From assembly GCA_942492965.1 (NCBI GenBank), contig OW818656.1, positions 2,728,001-2,792,000 of the forward strand: a stretch of DNA of 64,000 nt, given 5' to 3'. The notes under the pieces are model-generated. The model was not told the origin of the DNA. It saw only the letters and a list, made by a program, of their open reading frames with translations, and made no database searches. Both the position numbers and the translations under genes were made by a program. Shown piece by piece: positions 24,564 through 33,256 of the stretch. Numbering within the stretch: the stretch's first letter is position 1; every line of letters begins with the position of its first letter. This stretch comes from Sphingosinicella sp942492965 (lineage in GTDB: Bacteria; Pseudomonadota; Alphaproteobacteria; Sphingomonadales; Sphingomonadaceae).

Positions 24564-26648
24564 ATGATGGATACCGTTCGAACGCGGATTCTGGCTGCCG
24601 TTTCGGTGGCTGGCCTGCTTGTCGCCGCCGCGCCGGCCGTCGCTGCCGAGCCCGAGCAGAGCGAAATTGTCATCACGGCACGCAAGCGCGCGGAAAGCCA
24701 GATCGAGGTTCCCGACGCCGTCACCGTGTTCACGGCGCAGACCATCGAAAACGCCGGCATCAACGACGTCACGGACTTCGCCAATCTCACGCCCAACATG
24801 TTTTTCACGCCGACGTTCAGACCGGCGGAAATGCAAATGACGATCCGCGGCATCCCGACGGCGCAGGGGGGAGAGGCGCCTGTCGCGGTCGTGATCGACG
24901 GCGTGCAGGTCTCGCATCCCACCTTCGTCAACCAGGAACTGCTGGACATCGAGCAGATCGAGGTGCTGCGCGGTCCGCAGGGCTCGCTTTACGGCCGCAA
25001 TGCCATCGGCGGCGCGCTCAACATCACGACGCGGCGCCCGACCAACGAATTCGAAGGCATGGTCCGCGCCTCCTACGCCAGCGGCAATGACATTCGCGTC
25101 GGCGGTGCCATCTCGGGTCCGCTCGTCAAGGACAAGCTGCTGTTCCGCCTCGCCGCTTCGATGCGCGACTACGAGGGGCAATTGCGCGACCAGACCGCGC
25201 GCGACGGCGACCGCAAGGCGGATTACGACGAGAGCTATCTCGTGAAGGCCGGCCTCATCTTCACGCCGACCGACCGGCTGGAGATCAACCTCAGGGGCAA
25301 TTACCTGCATCAGCGTGCGGGCGCACCGTCGCTGGAGATCGTCGGCAACGCCAATTTCGACGACTACGATACGTCGCTCATCAATCGCAATGTCCTGACG
25401 TTCGACAAGCGCGAGATCTACGACCTTTCGCTGAAGGCCGATTATGATTTCGGCGCCGCGATGCTCACATGGATCACGGGCTATAGCCGCAGCGACGCAG
25501 ATTTGTTCGGAGACGCAGACTTCTCGCCCACGCCGTTCCTGCTCCAGGATCTCGACCTTACCGTGAAAGCGTTCACGCAGGAGCTGCGTCTGTCTTCGCA
25601 GGGTGATGGCTGGTTGCGGTGGCTCGTCGGCCTCTACTATCAGAAGCGCGACACGGACAACTTCCTGCTCATTCCCTTCGATGACGGCACGGGCCAATCG
25701 AACGGCACCTTCGCCATCCAGAGCTTCGATGCGGGTACGAGCAAGTCGATCGCCGCATTCGGTTCGGTGAGCGCGGATGTCTCCGATGACCTCGAACTGA
25801 CGCTTGGTATGCGCTACGACCGCGACAAGCGCCGGTCTGTGGATTCGGCGATCGGCGCGGCCTCGGAGGCCGGCGATACGTTCGAGGCCGTTCAGCCGAA
25901 GCTGCAGTTGAAATACAAGGTCGCGGACGATCTCAACGTCTTCGCGAGTTACGGGCGCGGCTTCCGGTCCGGCGGCTTCAATGCGTTCTTTGCCGCCGGC
26001 GCCGATCGCCAGTTCAGCAAGGAAACCTCTGACAGCTTCGAAATCGGCATGAAGGGCGATTTCCTCGATCGACGCCTGACGTTCTCGGCATCGGCATTCC
26101 ACATCAAGTTCGACAATCAGCAGTTCTTCTTCATCACTGTAAGCCCGCCGTCGCAGAACGTCGTGAACATCGGCAAGGTGGATATTTCCGGCCTCGAAGT
26201 TGAGCTGGCTGCCCGACCGACATCGCAGCTCACCATCAACGCGGGCTTCGGCCTTTCGGATGCGGCGATCAAGCGGTTCAGCGATGCCGCGCCCGCGCTT
26301 TACAAGGACAATCGCGCCCCGCAGAGTCCAGCATACACGGCAAGCCTCAGCATGGATTATGTGATCCCGCTGGCGGATGAATTCGACGTTCGCTTCAACG
26401 GCAGCTTCGTGCGGCGCGGCTCGATCATGTGGGACGCCGCCAACACGCTGCGGACGCCCGCGAAGAACCTCATCAACGCCCGTCTGTTCGTCGAGCGCAG
26501 CGGGTTTTCGATCGGTGCTTACGTCGATAACCTTACGAACGCACGCTATCCGACGCAGGCACTCGCCAATTCCTTCGGAGACGGCTTGCATTCGCGCATT
26601 CCGAGCCCGAAGCGGCAGTTCGGTGTGCAGGGCTCCTACAAGTTCTGA
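24564..26648 (+). CDS. TonB-dependent receptor
   Basis: A 694-residue outer-membrane receptor that imports a specific large or scarce substrate using TonB energy. Signal peptide about 1-29 (cleavage after AVA), a TonB-box-like stretch EIVITARKR just after it, a plug domain (about 45-160, IENAGINDVTDFANLTPNMFF, VLRGPQGSLYGRNAIGGALNI) and a beta-barrel ending in the typical C-terminal Phe (GSYKF). The ATG pair at 24564/24567 follows AAGGGGG. Divergent from hyuA, so the receptor probably imports the compound that the Hyu proteins open. Sphingomonads use such receptors for carbon sources as well as iron chelates; there is no siderophore gene nearby. Confidence 0.94.
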   Translation: MMDTVRTRILAAVSVAGLLVAAAPAVAAEPEQSEIVITARKRAESQIEVPDAVTVFTAQTIENAGINDVTDFANLTPNMFFTPTFRPAEMQMTIRGIPTAQGGEAPVAVVIDGVQVSHPTFVNQELLDIEQIEVLRGPQGSLYGRNAIGGALNITTRRPTNEFEGMVRASYASGNDIRVGGAISGPLVKDKLLFRLAASMRDYEGQLRDQTARDGDRKADYDESYLVKAGLIFTPTDRLEINLRGNYLHQRAGAPSLEIVGNANFDDYDTSLINRNVLTFDKREIYDLSLKADYDFGAAMLTWITGYSRSDADLFGDADFSPTPFLLQDLDLTVKAFTQELRLSSQGDGWLRWLVGLYYQKRDTDNFLLIPFDDGTGQSNGTFAIQSFDAGTSKSIAAFGSVSADVSDDLELTLGMRYDRDKRRSVDSAIGAASEAGDTFEAVQPKLQLKYKVADDLNVFASYGRGFRSGGFNAFFAAGADRQFSKETSDSFEIGMKGDFLDRRLTFSASAFHIKFDNQQFFFITVSPPSQNVVNIGKVDISGLEVELAARPTSQLTINAGFGLSDAAIKRFSDAAPALYKDNRAPQSPAYTASLSMDYVIPLADEFDVRFNGSFVRRGSIMWDAANTLRTPAKNLINARLFVERSGFSIGAYVDNLTNARYPTQALANSFGDGLHSRIPSPKRQFGVQGSYKF

Positions 26649-26731
26649 TTTCCAGGCCCGATCATGGTGCCTTCGTCGCAAGCGGCGGAGGCGCCATTCG
26701 TTTTCCACCGGATGCGGAAGGTTCCTTGACC

Positions 26732-27721
26732 ATGCATGAGGGCCGGGACGTCCGCATTTTCGGCGCGGACGATGTGTGGGCATATCTTACCTACGAAGCC
26801 TGTATCGCCGCGATGCGGGATGCCATGGTGGCGTTCTCGGAAGGACGAGCGCCCAGCGTTCCGCGGGCGTTTCTGGATCTCGCGGGCGGCAACATGTTCG
26901 GCGCCATGGCGGGCAGCCTTGGCGAAGGCAACATGTTCGGCGCCAAGCTGATCAGCCTGTTTCCCGGCAACGTCAGGCATGGCAAGCCCTCGCACCTTGG
27001 CCTCGTCGCGTTGTTCGATCCTGCGGACGGCAGCCTCTGCAGCCTCATCGACGCTGCGGCGCTCACCGCGATCAGGACGGCTTCGGCGAGCGCCGCCGCA
27101 ACCGATGCTCTCGCCCGGCCGGATGCCCGAACGCTTGCAGTGCTGGGATACGGTGAGCAGGCCGAGACGCACATCCGCGCGATCCTCACCGTGCGTTCGA
27201 TCGAGCGCGTCCGCGTGTGGGGCCGTGATCCGGAACGCAGCGCGCGCTTTGCCGATCGCATCGCGGCGGCGTGCGGTGTTTCGTGCACGTCCGCTGCCGA
27301 TATCGCGGACGCCGTTGCCGGCGCAGATATCGTCTGCACGACCACGGCGGCGGTCGAACCCATCCTTTACGGCCGCTGGATCGCACCCGGAACCCACATC
27401 AATGTCGTCGGCTTTGCTGGAAGCGATGCGGCGGAGATCGACGCCGATCTTGTGCTCCGCGCGCGCTATATCGCCGATAGCCGCGCGTCCGTTTTCGCCG
27501 AAGCCGGCGAATTCCGTTCGCTGCTCCGAAACGGCGCGATCACTGACACGCACATCGTTGCCGAGATCGGCGACGTTTATTCGGGCCGCGCGGCAGGCAG
27601 AATATGTGATGACGATATCACGCTGTACCGCTCGCTCGGCCACATCGTTCAGGATCTTGCAGCGGCACGCGCGCTTGTTGATCTGGCGAGCGGGGCGGCG
27701 CTTCGAAGCGTCCGTCTCTGA
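26732..27721 (+). CDS. Ornithine cyclodeaminase/mu-crystallin family protein
   Basis: A 329-residue NAD(P)-dependent enzyme of the OCD/mu-crystallin family. Family blocks: GAKLISLFPGN (substrate-binding Lys), GLVALFDPADGSLCSLIDA, AALTAIRTASASAAAT and the Rossmann loop LAVLGYGEQAETHIRAI. Members are ornithine cyclodeaminases, ketimine reductases or amino-acid dehydrogenases; the exact reaction is open. In this island a ketimine reductase or dehydrogenase acting after the FAD oxidase would fit. The ATG at 26732 has GGAAGG at 10 nt; a TTG at 26726 is an alternative. It follows the receptor gene by 83 bp on the same strand. Confidence 0.88.
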   Translation: MHEGRDVRIFGADDVWAYLTYEACIAAMRDAMVAFSEGRAPSVPRAFLDLAGGNMFGAMAGSLGEGNMFGAKLISLFPGNVRHGKPSHLGLVALFDPADGSLCSLIDAAALTAIRTASASAAATDALARPDARTLAVLGYGEQAETHIRAILTVRSIERVRVWGRDPERSARFADRIAAACGVSCTSAADIADAVAGADIVCTTTAAVEPILYGRWIAPGTHINVVGFAGSDAAEIDADLVLRARYIADSRASVFAEAGEFRSLLRNGAITDTHIVAEIGDVYSGRAAGRICDDDITLYRSLGHIVQDLAAARALVDLASGAALRSVRL

Positions 27722-27739
27722 AGGCTGATGCGAAGGCGC

Positions 27740-28927
27740 CTATACCCGCCATTCAAGATGCAGCGCCGTCGGCTGCCGGAATTCGAAGCCGCGAATCTCG
27801 GCAGGGTGATCGGCCGAAAGGCGGATATCCGGGCAGCGTTCCAGGATATGCCGGATGGCGGTGATGGCTTCGAGCCGCGCGAGATTCGATCCCAGGCAGA
27901 AATGCGGGCCGAGCGCGAAGCCCAGATGCTTCCGCACGTTCGTCCGGTCCAGTCGGAAGGCGGCGGGTTCATCGAAAACGCGCGGGTCGTGATTGGCCGC
28001 GCCGAGCATACAGTTGACGATGTCGCCTGCGCGAAAATTGGCTTCGCCGAGCGTAAAATCCCGAACGGCGTGGCGCGTGGCGGATTGCACCGGCGAAAGC
28101 CAGCGCAGCGTTTCCTCGATAGCTTGCGGAATGAGGGCCGGGTCTCGGCGCACGCTGGTGAGCGCATCGGGATGCGTGCACAGGGCATAGAGGCAATTGA
28201 GGACAACGGCCTCCACTGTCGAGATACCGCCGAAGAAGATGATGGACGCGTTCCGGCAAATCTCGGCGTCATCCAGCCGGTCATCGCTCAGGTCGTTGAC
28301 GACCTGGCTGAGCAGGCTGTCGTCGGGCGCTGCCCGTACCCGCGCGATATGGTGCCGGATGAGCGCGTGGAACTCGCCGACGTAACCCTGCGCCCGCGCC
28401 CGAACGTCCTCGCGCCACGCGAAATTCGAAAGTGCCCGTTCGAAGCCATCATACCAGAGGCGCAGTTTCGCTTCCTCTTCGAATGGGATGTCGAACAGCG
28501 AAAGGATCGAGAGCACAGGCAGCCGACTGGCGTAGGCGGCACGAAACTCGGCTTTGCCGTCATCTACGAAGCCGTCGATGAGCATACGCGAACACGCATC
28601 CGTCCTCTCCTCCATGGAAGCGCGGATGCGAGCGGGACTGAACGCACCACGGAACCGGGATTTGAATCGTTCATGCTGTTCCCCTTCGGCGGTCAGCATG
28701 TGTTCGCCGAACGTGTCGAAAATCAGCGAATCCGGCGTTCCGGTTACGAAATCGTCGGTGTTGCGAAGGATGGCCTCCACGTCCCGGTAACCGGCGACAA
28801 GCCACATGCCGAGATCCGGCACCCAGCCCACGGACGACCCCGACTGCAGCGTCCGGAAGGTCGGATACGGATCGCGATCCAACGCTTCCGCCGTGATCTC
28901 AAGGCAGGGTGTTCGATCGTGCGTCAT
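27740..28927 (-). CDS. Cytochrome P450 with an atypical I-helix
   Basis: A 395-residue soluble class-I P450. The heme ligand is Cys344 in FALGPHFCLGSNLA, with the second Gly of the usual FGxGxHxC changed to Ala. The K-helix ExxR is E272-R275 (EETLR). The I-helix reads FFGGISTVEA (231-240): the usual acid-Thr pair (D/E-T) is Ser236-Thr237, so proton delivery for O2 activation may differ. No ferredoxin or reductase gene is in the window. It ends 19 bp from the OCD-like gene (convergent) and is divergent from the Lrp gene. Probably an oxidising step on the island's substrate. Confidence 0.92.
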   Translation of the reverse strand: MTHDRTPCLEITAEALDRDPYPTFRTLQSGSSVGWVPDLGMWLVAGYRDVEAILRNTDDFVTGTPDSLIFDTFGEHMLTAEGEQHERFKSRFRGAFSPARIRASMEERTDACSRMLIDGFVDDGKAEFRAAYASRLPVLSILSLFDIPFEEEAKLRLWYDGFERALSNFAWREDVRARAQGYVGEFHALIRHHIARVRAAPDDSLLSQVVNDLSDDRLDDAEICRNASIIFFGGISTVEAVVLNCLYALCTHPDALTSVRRDPALIPQAIEETLRWLSPVQSATRHAVRDFTLGEANFRAGDIVNCMLGAANHDPRVFDEPAAFRLDRTNVRKHLGFALGPHFCLGSNLARLEAITAIRHILERCPDIRLSADHPAEIRGFEFRQPTALHLEWRV

Positions 28928-28999
28928 GGCGGCGTGGGGTCCTTATCCCGTTGTTTCAGTGAGATTAGGAGGCATGGATTGAAGAGTCTCGCCAGATAT

Positions 29000-29048
29000 G
29001 CCATGATTTTTCTATATTTCGGATATTTTGGATCAAATAAGTCTCATA
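29000..29048. promoter_or_regulatory. AT-rich divergent promoter between P450 and Lrp
   Basis: The stretch 29000-29048 is strikingly AT-rich for this genome and holds near-repeats (ATTTCGGAT, ATTTTGGAT) within 20 bp. It is a plausible binding site for the adjacent Lrp-type regulator and may hold promoters in both directions. No firm -35/-10 pair was assigned. Confidence 0.35.
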
Positions 29049-29049
29049 A

Positions 29050-29529
29050 ATGACGAAAATGACCATAACGCTCGATGCAGGTGACCGGAAAATTCTGCGG
29101 GAGCTGCAGCGGAATGCGCGGCTCAGCAATATCGACCTTGCAGCGCGCGTCGGCATGTCTCCGTCCACGTGCCTGCGGCGCACGCGCGCGCTCGAAGAAG
29201 CCGGGATCATCAGCGCCTATGTTGCGGTCGTCGATCCGGCCGCGCTCGGACCCAGCATTTCGCTCTACATCATGATCGATCTCGATCAGCGCATCGAAAC
29301 CGACGCCAGGATGTTCTTTGACAGGATCGCCCGCGACGACCGCATTGTCGAATGCGTTGCGCTGACGGGAAACCACGACATACTGATCAGAGCGGTGGTC
29401 CGCGATATGGCAGACATGGCGCAGCTGACAATGGACACGTTGCTGAAACTGCCGAGCGTGCGGAGCATCACGTCGAGCATCGTGATGCGGCCGATCAAGC
29501 GGGCCGCTGCGCGATCGGATCTTTTCTGA
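29050..29529 (+). CDS. Lrp/AsnC family transcriptional regulator
   Basis: A 159-residue regulator with an N-terminal winged HTH (about 8-60: DRKILRELQRNARLSNIDLAARVGMSPSTCLRRTRALEEAGII) and a C-terminal RAM/AsnC ligand-binding domain (about 70-148). Such proteins usually sense amino acids and often control an adjacent gene. No clear ribosome binding site precedes the ATG at 29050; a second ATG at 29059 is possible. It is divergent from the P450 gene and 13 nt before the LuxR-type regulator, so the two are probably co-transcribed. Sensing an amino-acid product of the island is a reasonable guess. Confidence 0.92.
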   Translation: MTKMTITLDAGDRKILRELQRNARLSNIDLAARVGMSPSTCLRRTRALEEAGIISAYVAVVDPAALGPSISLYIMIDLDQRIETDARMFFDRIARDDRIVECVALTGNHDILIRAVVRDMADMAQLTMDTLLKLPSVRSITSSIVMRPIKRAAARSDLF

Positions 29530-29542
29530 GGAGCGCAGCTGC

Positions 29543-32170
29543 ATGAAATTCCTGCCGCTCGGAACTGCTTCGGATGCCGTCGATAGAAAGCGCCTGATCG
29601 ATCTTGCGCTCAGGGGTGCGCCGGCGGCGGCGGGCTCCACGATCATCACGGCGCCGGCCGGATACGGCAAGACGACGCTGCTCGTGCAGATCAGGGACGC
29701 GCTGGAGCTTCTGGGCTTCCGCTCCGCATGGCTCAACTGTACGGTCGATCACATCCAGCCTGCGGCGTTCCTTGTCGATCTGGCGGCGAGTTTCCAGCGG
29801 GCAGGCATGTTCCCGTCCATGCCGGAATTCGGCCTCAGCGATATCGCGTCGTCGCTTTCCGAATGTGGCCCCGTCTCGATATTCATCGATGAGTATGAGT
29901 GCGCGAGTTCGGACGAGACGGACAGCTTCCTCGAATTTTTCATTCGCATTTTGCCCTCGAACTGCAAGCTGTTCGTGGCGACCCGCGAGCTTCCGAAGAT
30001 CAGCCTCTCCAAGCTGCTGGTCGACGCGCGAACGCGACTGGTGAAGGCCAATGAGCTGCAGTTCAACCCGGCGGAAACGAAGCGCCTCATGGCCGACATG
30101 GGGGATGCGGATCAATATGGCGATCTTCTGGAGCAGTGCGATGGCTGGCCGGTCATCCTGCAACTGCTGCGTCTTGAAGGCCAAGCGCTGCAGAAGACCG
30201 GATTTCCGCCCACGACGGGCCAGCACCGGGTCAGCATCTTCAACTACATCGCAGAGCAGGTGCTGGCGCGGCAGGAGCAGGGGCTGCAGGAGTTCCTGCT
30301 GCAGATTTCGATCCTATCGGATGTCGATGTAGCCTCCGCCCGCGCCGTTACCCAGAGCGACGCCTCGGAAAGGCTGCTGCGCGCGGCGCTCAATCTCAGT
30401 CCGATCGTCACCACGATTGCCGAAGAACCGCTAACCCTGCGACTACATCCTCTACTTCGGGATTTTCTGCGTCAGGAACTCGCCGTGAGAATGCCGTCCG
30501 CGCCCAATGCGCTGCACGGAAGGGCCGCGAAGCACTTTGCCGCGTTGAACGACCTGCACAAGGCCGTCCACCACGCGAGTCTGTCGGGCCAGAATGATCT
30601 GACTGTGGACATTCTCGAGGAAGCAGGCGGCGCACTTCTTGTGATCAGCGAAGGCGTCGCTGCTGCCGGAGCCTTTCTTGCCACGCTTCCGGCGAGCGTC
30701 GTGACAGTCAGGCCCAAGCTGCGACAGCTGCGGGTGATACAGCAAGCGATGGAGGGCATCTCGTCGGACTGGTTGGGCGATTTCGAGCGGCTGGACTATC
30801 TCTGCAGTAACATGCACGCGGATTCCGCCGACGAGACGTATCAGTTCACCACGGATCTCATAAGGGCGATCCGCAATTGCTCCGAAACGCGTTACGCCAT
30901 GCTGAGCGCGCCTTGGGCGGAGATCGCGAAGCTGCGGGAAAAATCCCTCGCGCTGCGATATGAGGAGCCACGCTACCTTGGCATCTGCCTGCCGGCAGAG
31001 CAGATTCCGCTATGTGACTATGGATCGGTCAGTCTCGCCGAACGACGGACGCAGGAGTTGCAGGCGCTGTTCGAGACCGAGCACTACGCGCCCAACACGG
31101 TGTGGATCACCAATCACCTGTCTTTCATCGCCGTCACCAAAGGCCACTCGCGCGATGCCGAGCACTATTCCCGCGTCGTTCTCGAACGCCTCACCGACAC
31201 CGGAGAGATGCGCAACACATTCATGCGGAGGCATTGCACTGCCATTCTCGGCCAGAGCTTTTTCGAGCAGAACATGCTCGATGTGGCGCTGGCGCATTTC
31301 GATGCCGTGCCGAGGCAGATAGCCTATTCGCTGCTGAGCACTCAGGTGTACGCCGTCTGCACGCGGGCGCGATGCCTGTTTCTTGCCGACGAGATCGAGC
31401 AGGCGCTGTCGGATCTCGACGATGATTATCAGTACGCGCTCGAAGAAGCCTTGCCGCATATGTCGGTCATCGCGCCGGCGGTCGGTGCCGAGCTGAGGCT
31501 GGCGGCGGGGGACAGGAGCGGATGCGAGCAACTGATTCGATCTGCGAAGCTTGATGCCGTGCTTGATCAGCACCGGACATGGTTTGTCCGTCCGTGGCTT
31601 GAAACGGAAGCGCTGGTACGGCTGTTTTCCCGCTATTGGTTGCACGCGGGCGACGCCGAGCGCGCCTATAATCTTGCGCATGAATTCGCTGTTCGCGCGT
31701 CGCAAAGCGGGCGTCTTCTGATGGGCGCCGGCGGGCTTCTGGATGCCGCGGCTGCCGCGCTTGCCTCTGGTCATCGCGGCAAGGCCGATGCGGCGATACG
31801 TCAGGCCATGAAGCAGGTGGAGGGCGCCGGTGCGGTGCGTCTTTTCCTCGATGCAGATCAAGACGTTCAGGCCGTTCTTCAGGAGATATCGCGGGAAGAA
31901 CGGTCAGGGGTGGGGGACGAAATCCTGCACCGTTTTTCCGCGCACATCGCCCACGACACGGATCGCGGCGTCGCCAGGCTCCTCAGCCCGCGCGAGCAGG
32001 AGGTGATGGCCGAACTGTGCCTCGGGCATCCCACAAAGGTCGCCGCCCGGCATCTCAACCTTTCGTATGAGACGGTCCGGCATCATCTGAAGCGAATCTA
32101 CCACAAGCTGCATGTCCACACCCGGCAACAGGCCGTGGAGGCCTGGAAGAGACATGCCGATTTACCCTAA
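29543..32170 (+). CDS. MalT-like LuxR family ATP-dependent regulator (LAL/STAND)
   Basis: An 875-residue regulator: AAA/STAND ATPase at the N-terminus with Walker A APAGYGKTT (37-45) and Walker B VSIFIDEYE (111-119), a long helical-repeat sensor region (about 300-780) and a C-terminal LuxR HTH (about 811-868, LSPREQEVMAEL...VAARHLNLSYETVRHHLKRIYHKL). The layout is that of MalT/AlkS activators, which oligomerise on DNA when bound to ATP and inducer. Start ATG 29543 with GAGGAG upstream. Placed at the end of the island, it is the best candidate to activate the receptor and hyuAB promoters. Inducer unknown. Confidence 0.92.
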   Translation: MKFLPLGTASDAVDRKRLIDLALRGAPAAAGSTIITAPAGYGKTTLLVQIRDALELLGFRSAWLNCTVDHIQPAAFLVDLAASFQRAGMFPSMPEFGLSDIASSLSECGPVSIFIDEYECASSDETDSFLEFFIRILPSNCKLFVATRELPKISLSKLLVDARTRLVKANELQFNPAETKRLMADMGDADQYGDLLEQCDGWPVILQLLRLEGQALQKTGFPPTTGQHRVSIFNYIAEQVLARQEQGLQEFLLQISILSDVDVASARAVTQSDASERLLRAALNLSPIVTTIAEEPLTLRLHPLLRDFLRQELAVRMPSAPNALHGRAAKHFAALNDLHKAVHHASLSGQNDLTVDILEEAGGALLVISEGVAAAGAFLATLPASVVTVRPKLRQLRVIQQAMEGISSDWLGDFERLDYLCSNMHADSADETYQFTTDLIRAIRNCSETRYAMLSAPWAEIAKLREKSLALRYEEPRYLGICLPAEQIPLCDYGSVSLAERRTQELQALFETEHYAPNTVWITNHLSFIAVTKGHSRDAEHYSRVVLERLTDTGEMRNTFMRRHCTAILGQSFFEQNMLDVALAHFDAVPRQIAYSLLSTQVYAVCTRARCLFLADEIEQALSDLDDDYQYALEEALPHMSVIAPAVGAELRLAAGDRSGCEQLIRSAKLDAVLDQHRTWFVRPWLETEALVRLFSRYWLHAGDAERAYNLAHEFAVRASQSGRLLMGAGGLLDAAAAALASGHRGKADAAIRQAMKQVEGAGAVRLFLDADQDVQAVLQEISREERSGVGDEILHRFSAHIAHDTDRGVARLLSPREQEVMAELCLGHPTKVAARHLNLSYETVRHHLKRIYHKLHVHTRQQAVEAWKRHADLP

Positions 32171-32207
32171 GCGGCGGGCTGTGCCTCTTATGCGCCGGAG
32201 GGTGTGA

Positions 32208-32292
32208 TGGTGGAGGGGGCTGGATTCGAACCAGCGTACGCTATGCGGGCAGATTTACAGTCTGCTGCCTTTAACCACTCGGCCACCCCTCC
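32208..32292 (-). tRNA. tRNA-Tyr (anticodon GTA)
   Basis: An 85-nt class II tRNA with encoded CCA. Acceptor stem GGAGGGG/CCCCTCC, anticodon stem GCAGA/TCTGC around loop CTGTAAA (GTA anticodon), a long variable arm (CGCATAGCG) and T arm GCTGG-TTCGAAT-CCAGC. All arms pair. Confidence 0.97.
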
Positions 32293-32338
32293 ACAGGGCG
32301 GGCGGCCCGGCAGTGGAGCCGGGCGCGGCAAGGCGGGC

Positions 32339-32367
32339 TAGATGGCGAATGGCTGCGGCGATGTCAA
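32339..32367 (-). promoter_or_regulatory. Candidate promoter of tRNA-Tyr
   Basis: On the minus strand a perfect TTGACA (32367-32362), 17-nt spacer and CATCTA (32344-32339), about 47 nt before the tRNA 5' end. The -10 box is weak. Confidence 0.4.
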
Positions 32368-32383
32368 CGCGTGATGTGCAGCT

Positions 32384-33121
32384 TCACGCAACGAGCCCCG
32401 AAGCCCAGCGCGCGAAGGCGAGCCAGCCTTCGGTTTCCCAGACGAGAATGCGCAGAACCTGCGAGCCGACGAGCAGCAGCCCGCCCCAGATGGTCGCGCG
32501 GTGGACACGGCCCATGGTCATCAGGTCGAAGAGCACGAGCGCGAACAGAAAGAGGTCCGGCAGCACGAAGATCGCCACCGGGCCCACGAAGGGCGGGGGC
32601 AGGGGCATTCGTCCGATCGCCGGGCTCATCATGCCGATCATCGCGATGAACATCAGCCGCTTGTGCATCTGGGGCGTGCGGCGGTTAGCGAGCGCTCCGC
32701 CGATCAGCAGTGCGAACACCGGAACGTCGAGCAGCGGCACGGCAAGGAAGGTGAGCGGCGGGATCATCGGCGGACCGGCTGCACGGTGGACGCCATGGAG
32801 CGCGGAAACCGTCGCGATCACGATCATCGCCGGCAGCATCACGAAGCCGATCGTGCCGAGCAGGCGGTGCAGATCGGTGCGCCGCCATGCCACAAGCTGC
32901 GTCTGCAGCACGAACAGCAGCATCCAAGCAGAAAAGAGAAAGGCATGGACGTGAACGAGCGTCGTTGCAGGTTTCAGCCCCGGTGGCGGCTCCACGATCC
33001 CCGAAAGATAGTAGCTCGGTGCAAAGCCGATGAAGACGAGCGCAAGCATCAGCAGCGCCGTCGATGTGAAGAACCAGCGGTCGGCAGGGGCTGCCGGGCG
33101 CTGCGGTGCCAGTGTTGCCAT
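32384..33121 (-). CDS. Membrane protein of unknown function (about six to seven TM segments)
   Basis: A 245-residue integral membrane protein with about six hydrophobic segments. Several His lie at membrane edges (LVHVHAFLFSAW, RTDLHRLLG, PQMHKRL), the pattern of small haem- or metal-containing membrane proteins, but I cannot name the family with certainty. The ATG at 33121 gives MATLAPQRPAAPADRWFF and GGAAC/GGAAG-like bases precede it; the frame is open further upstream to 33661 only as antisense of rlmB. It stands alone between tRNA-Tyr and rlmB. Confidence 0.7.
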   Translation of the reverse strand: MATLAPQRPAAPADRWFFTSTALLMLALVFIGFAPSYYLSGIVEPPPGLKPATTLVHVHAFLFSAWMLLFVLQTQLVAWRRTDLHRLLGTIGFVMLPAMIVIATVSALHGVHRAAGPPMIPPLTFLAVPLLDVPVFALLIGGALANRRTPQMHKRLMFIAMIGMMSPAIGRMPLPPPFVGPVAIFVLPDLFLFALVLFDLMTMGRVHRATIWGGLLLVGSQVLRILVWETEGWLAFARWASGLVA

Positions 33122-33256
33122 GGAAGCCCCCTTCCGGTTGACGAGCCGTTCATACCCTAATCCGCCGAAACCGAACAGAGGGTTGGAGTGGGGAGACGCG
33201 CGGGCTAAGGAGCCGCAAGGACGCGCGCAGCGTCGCGGCGAAACGGGAAGACGGCG

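Noticed and set aside
22151..25090. 979-codon plus-strand frame across hyuA and the receptor start
   Set aside because: Antisense to hyuA and out of frame with the receptor; both of those have clear family motifs.
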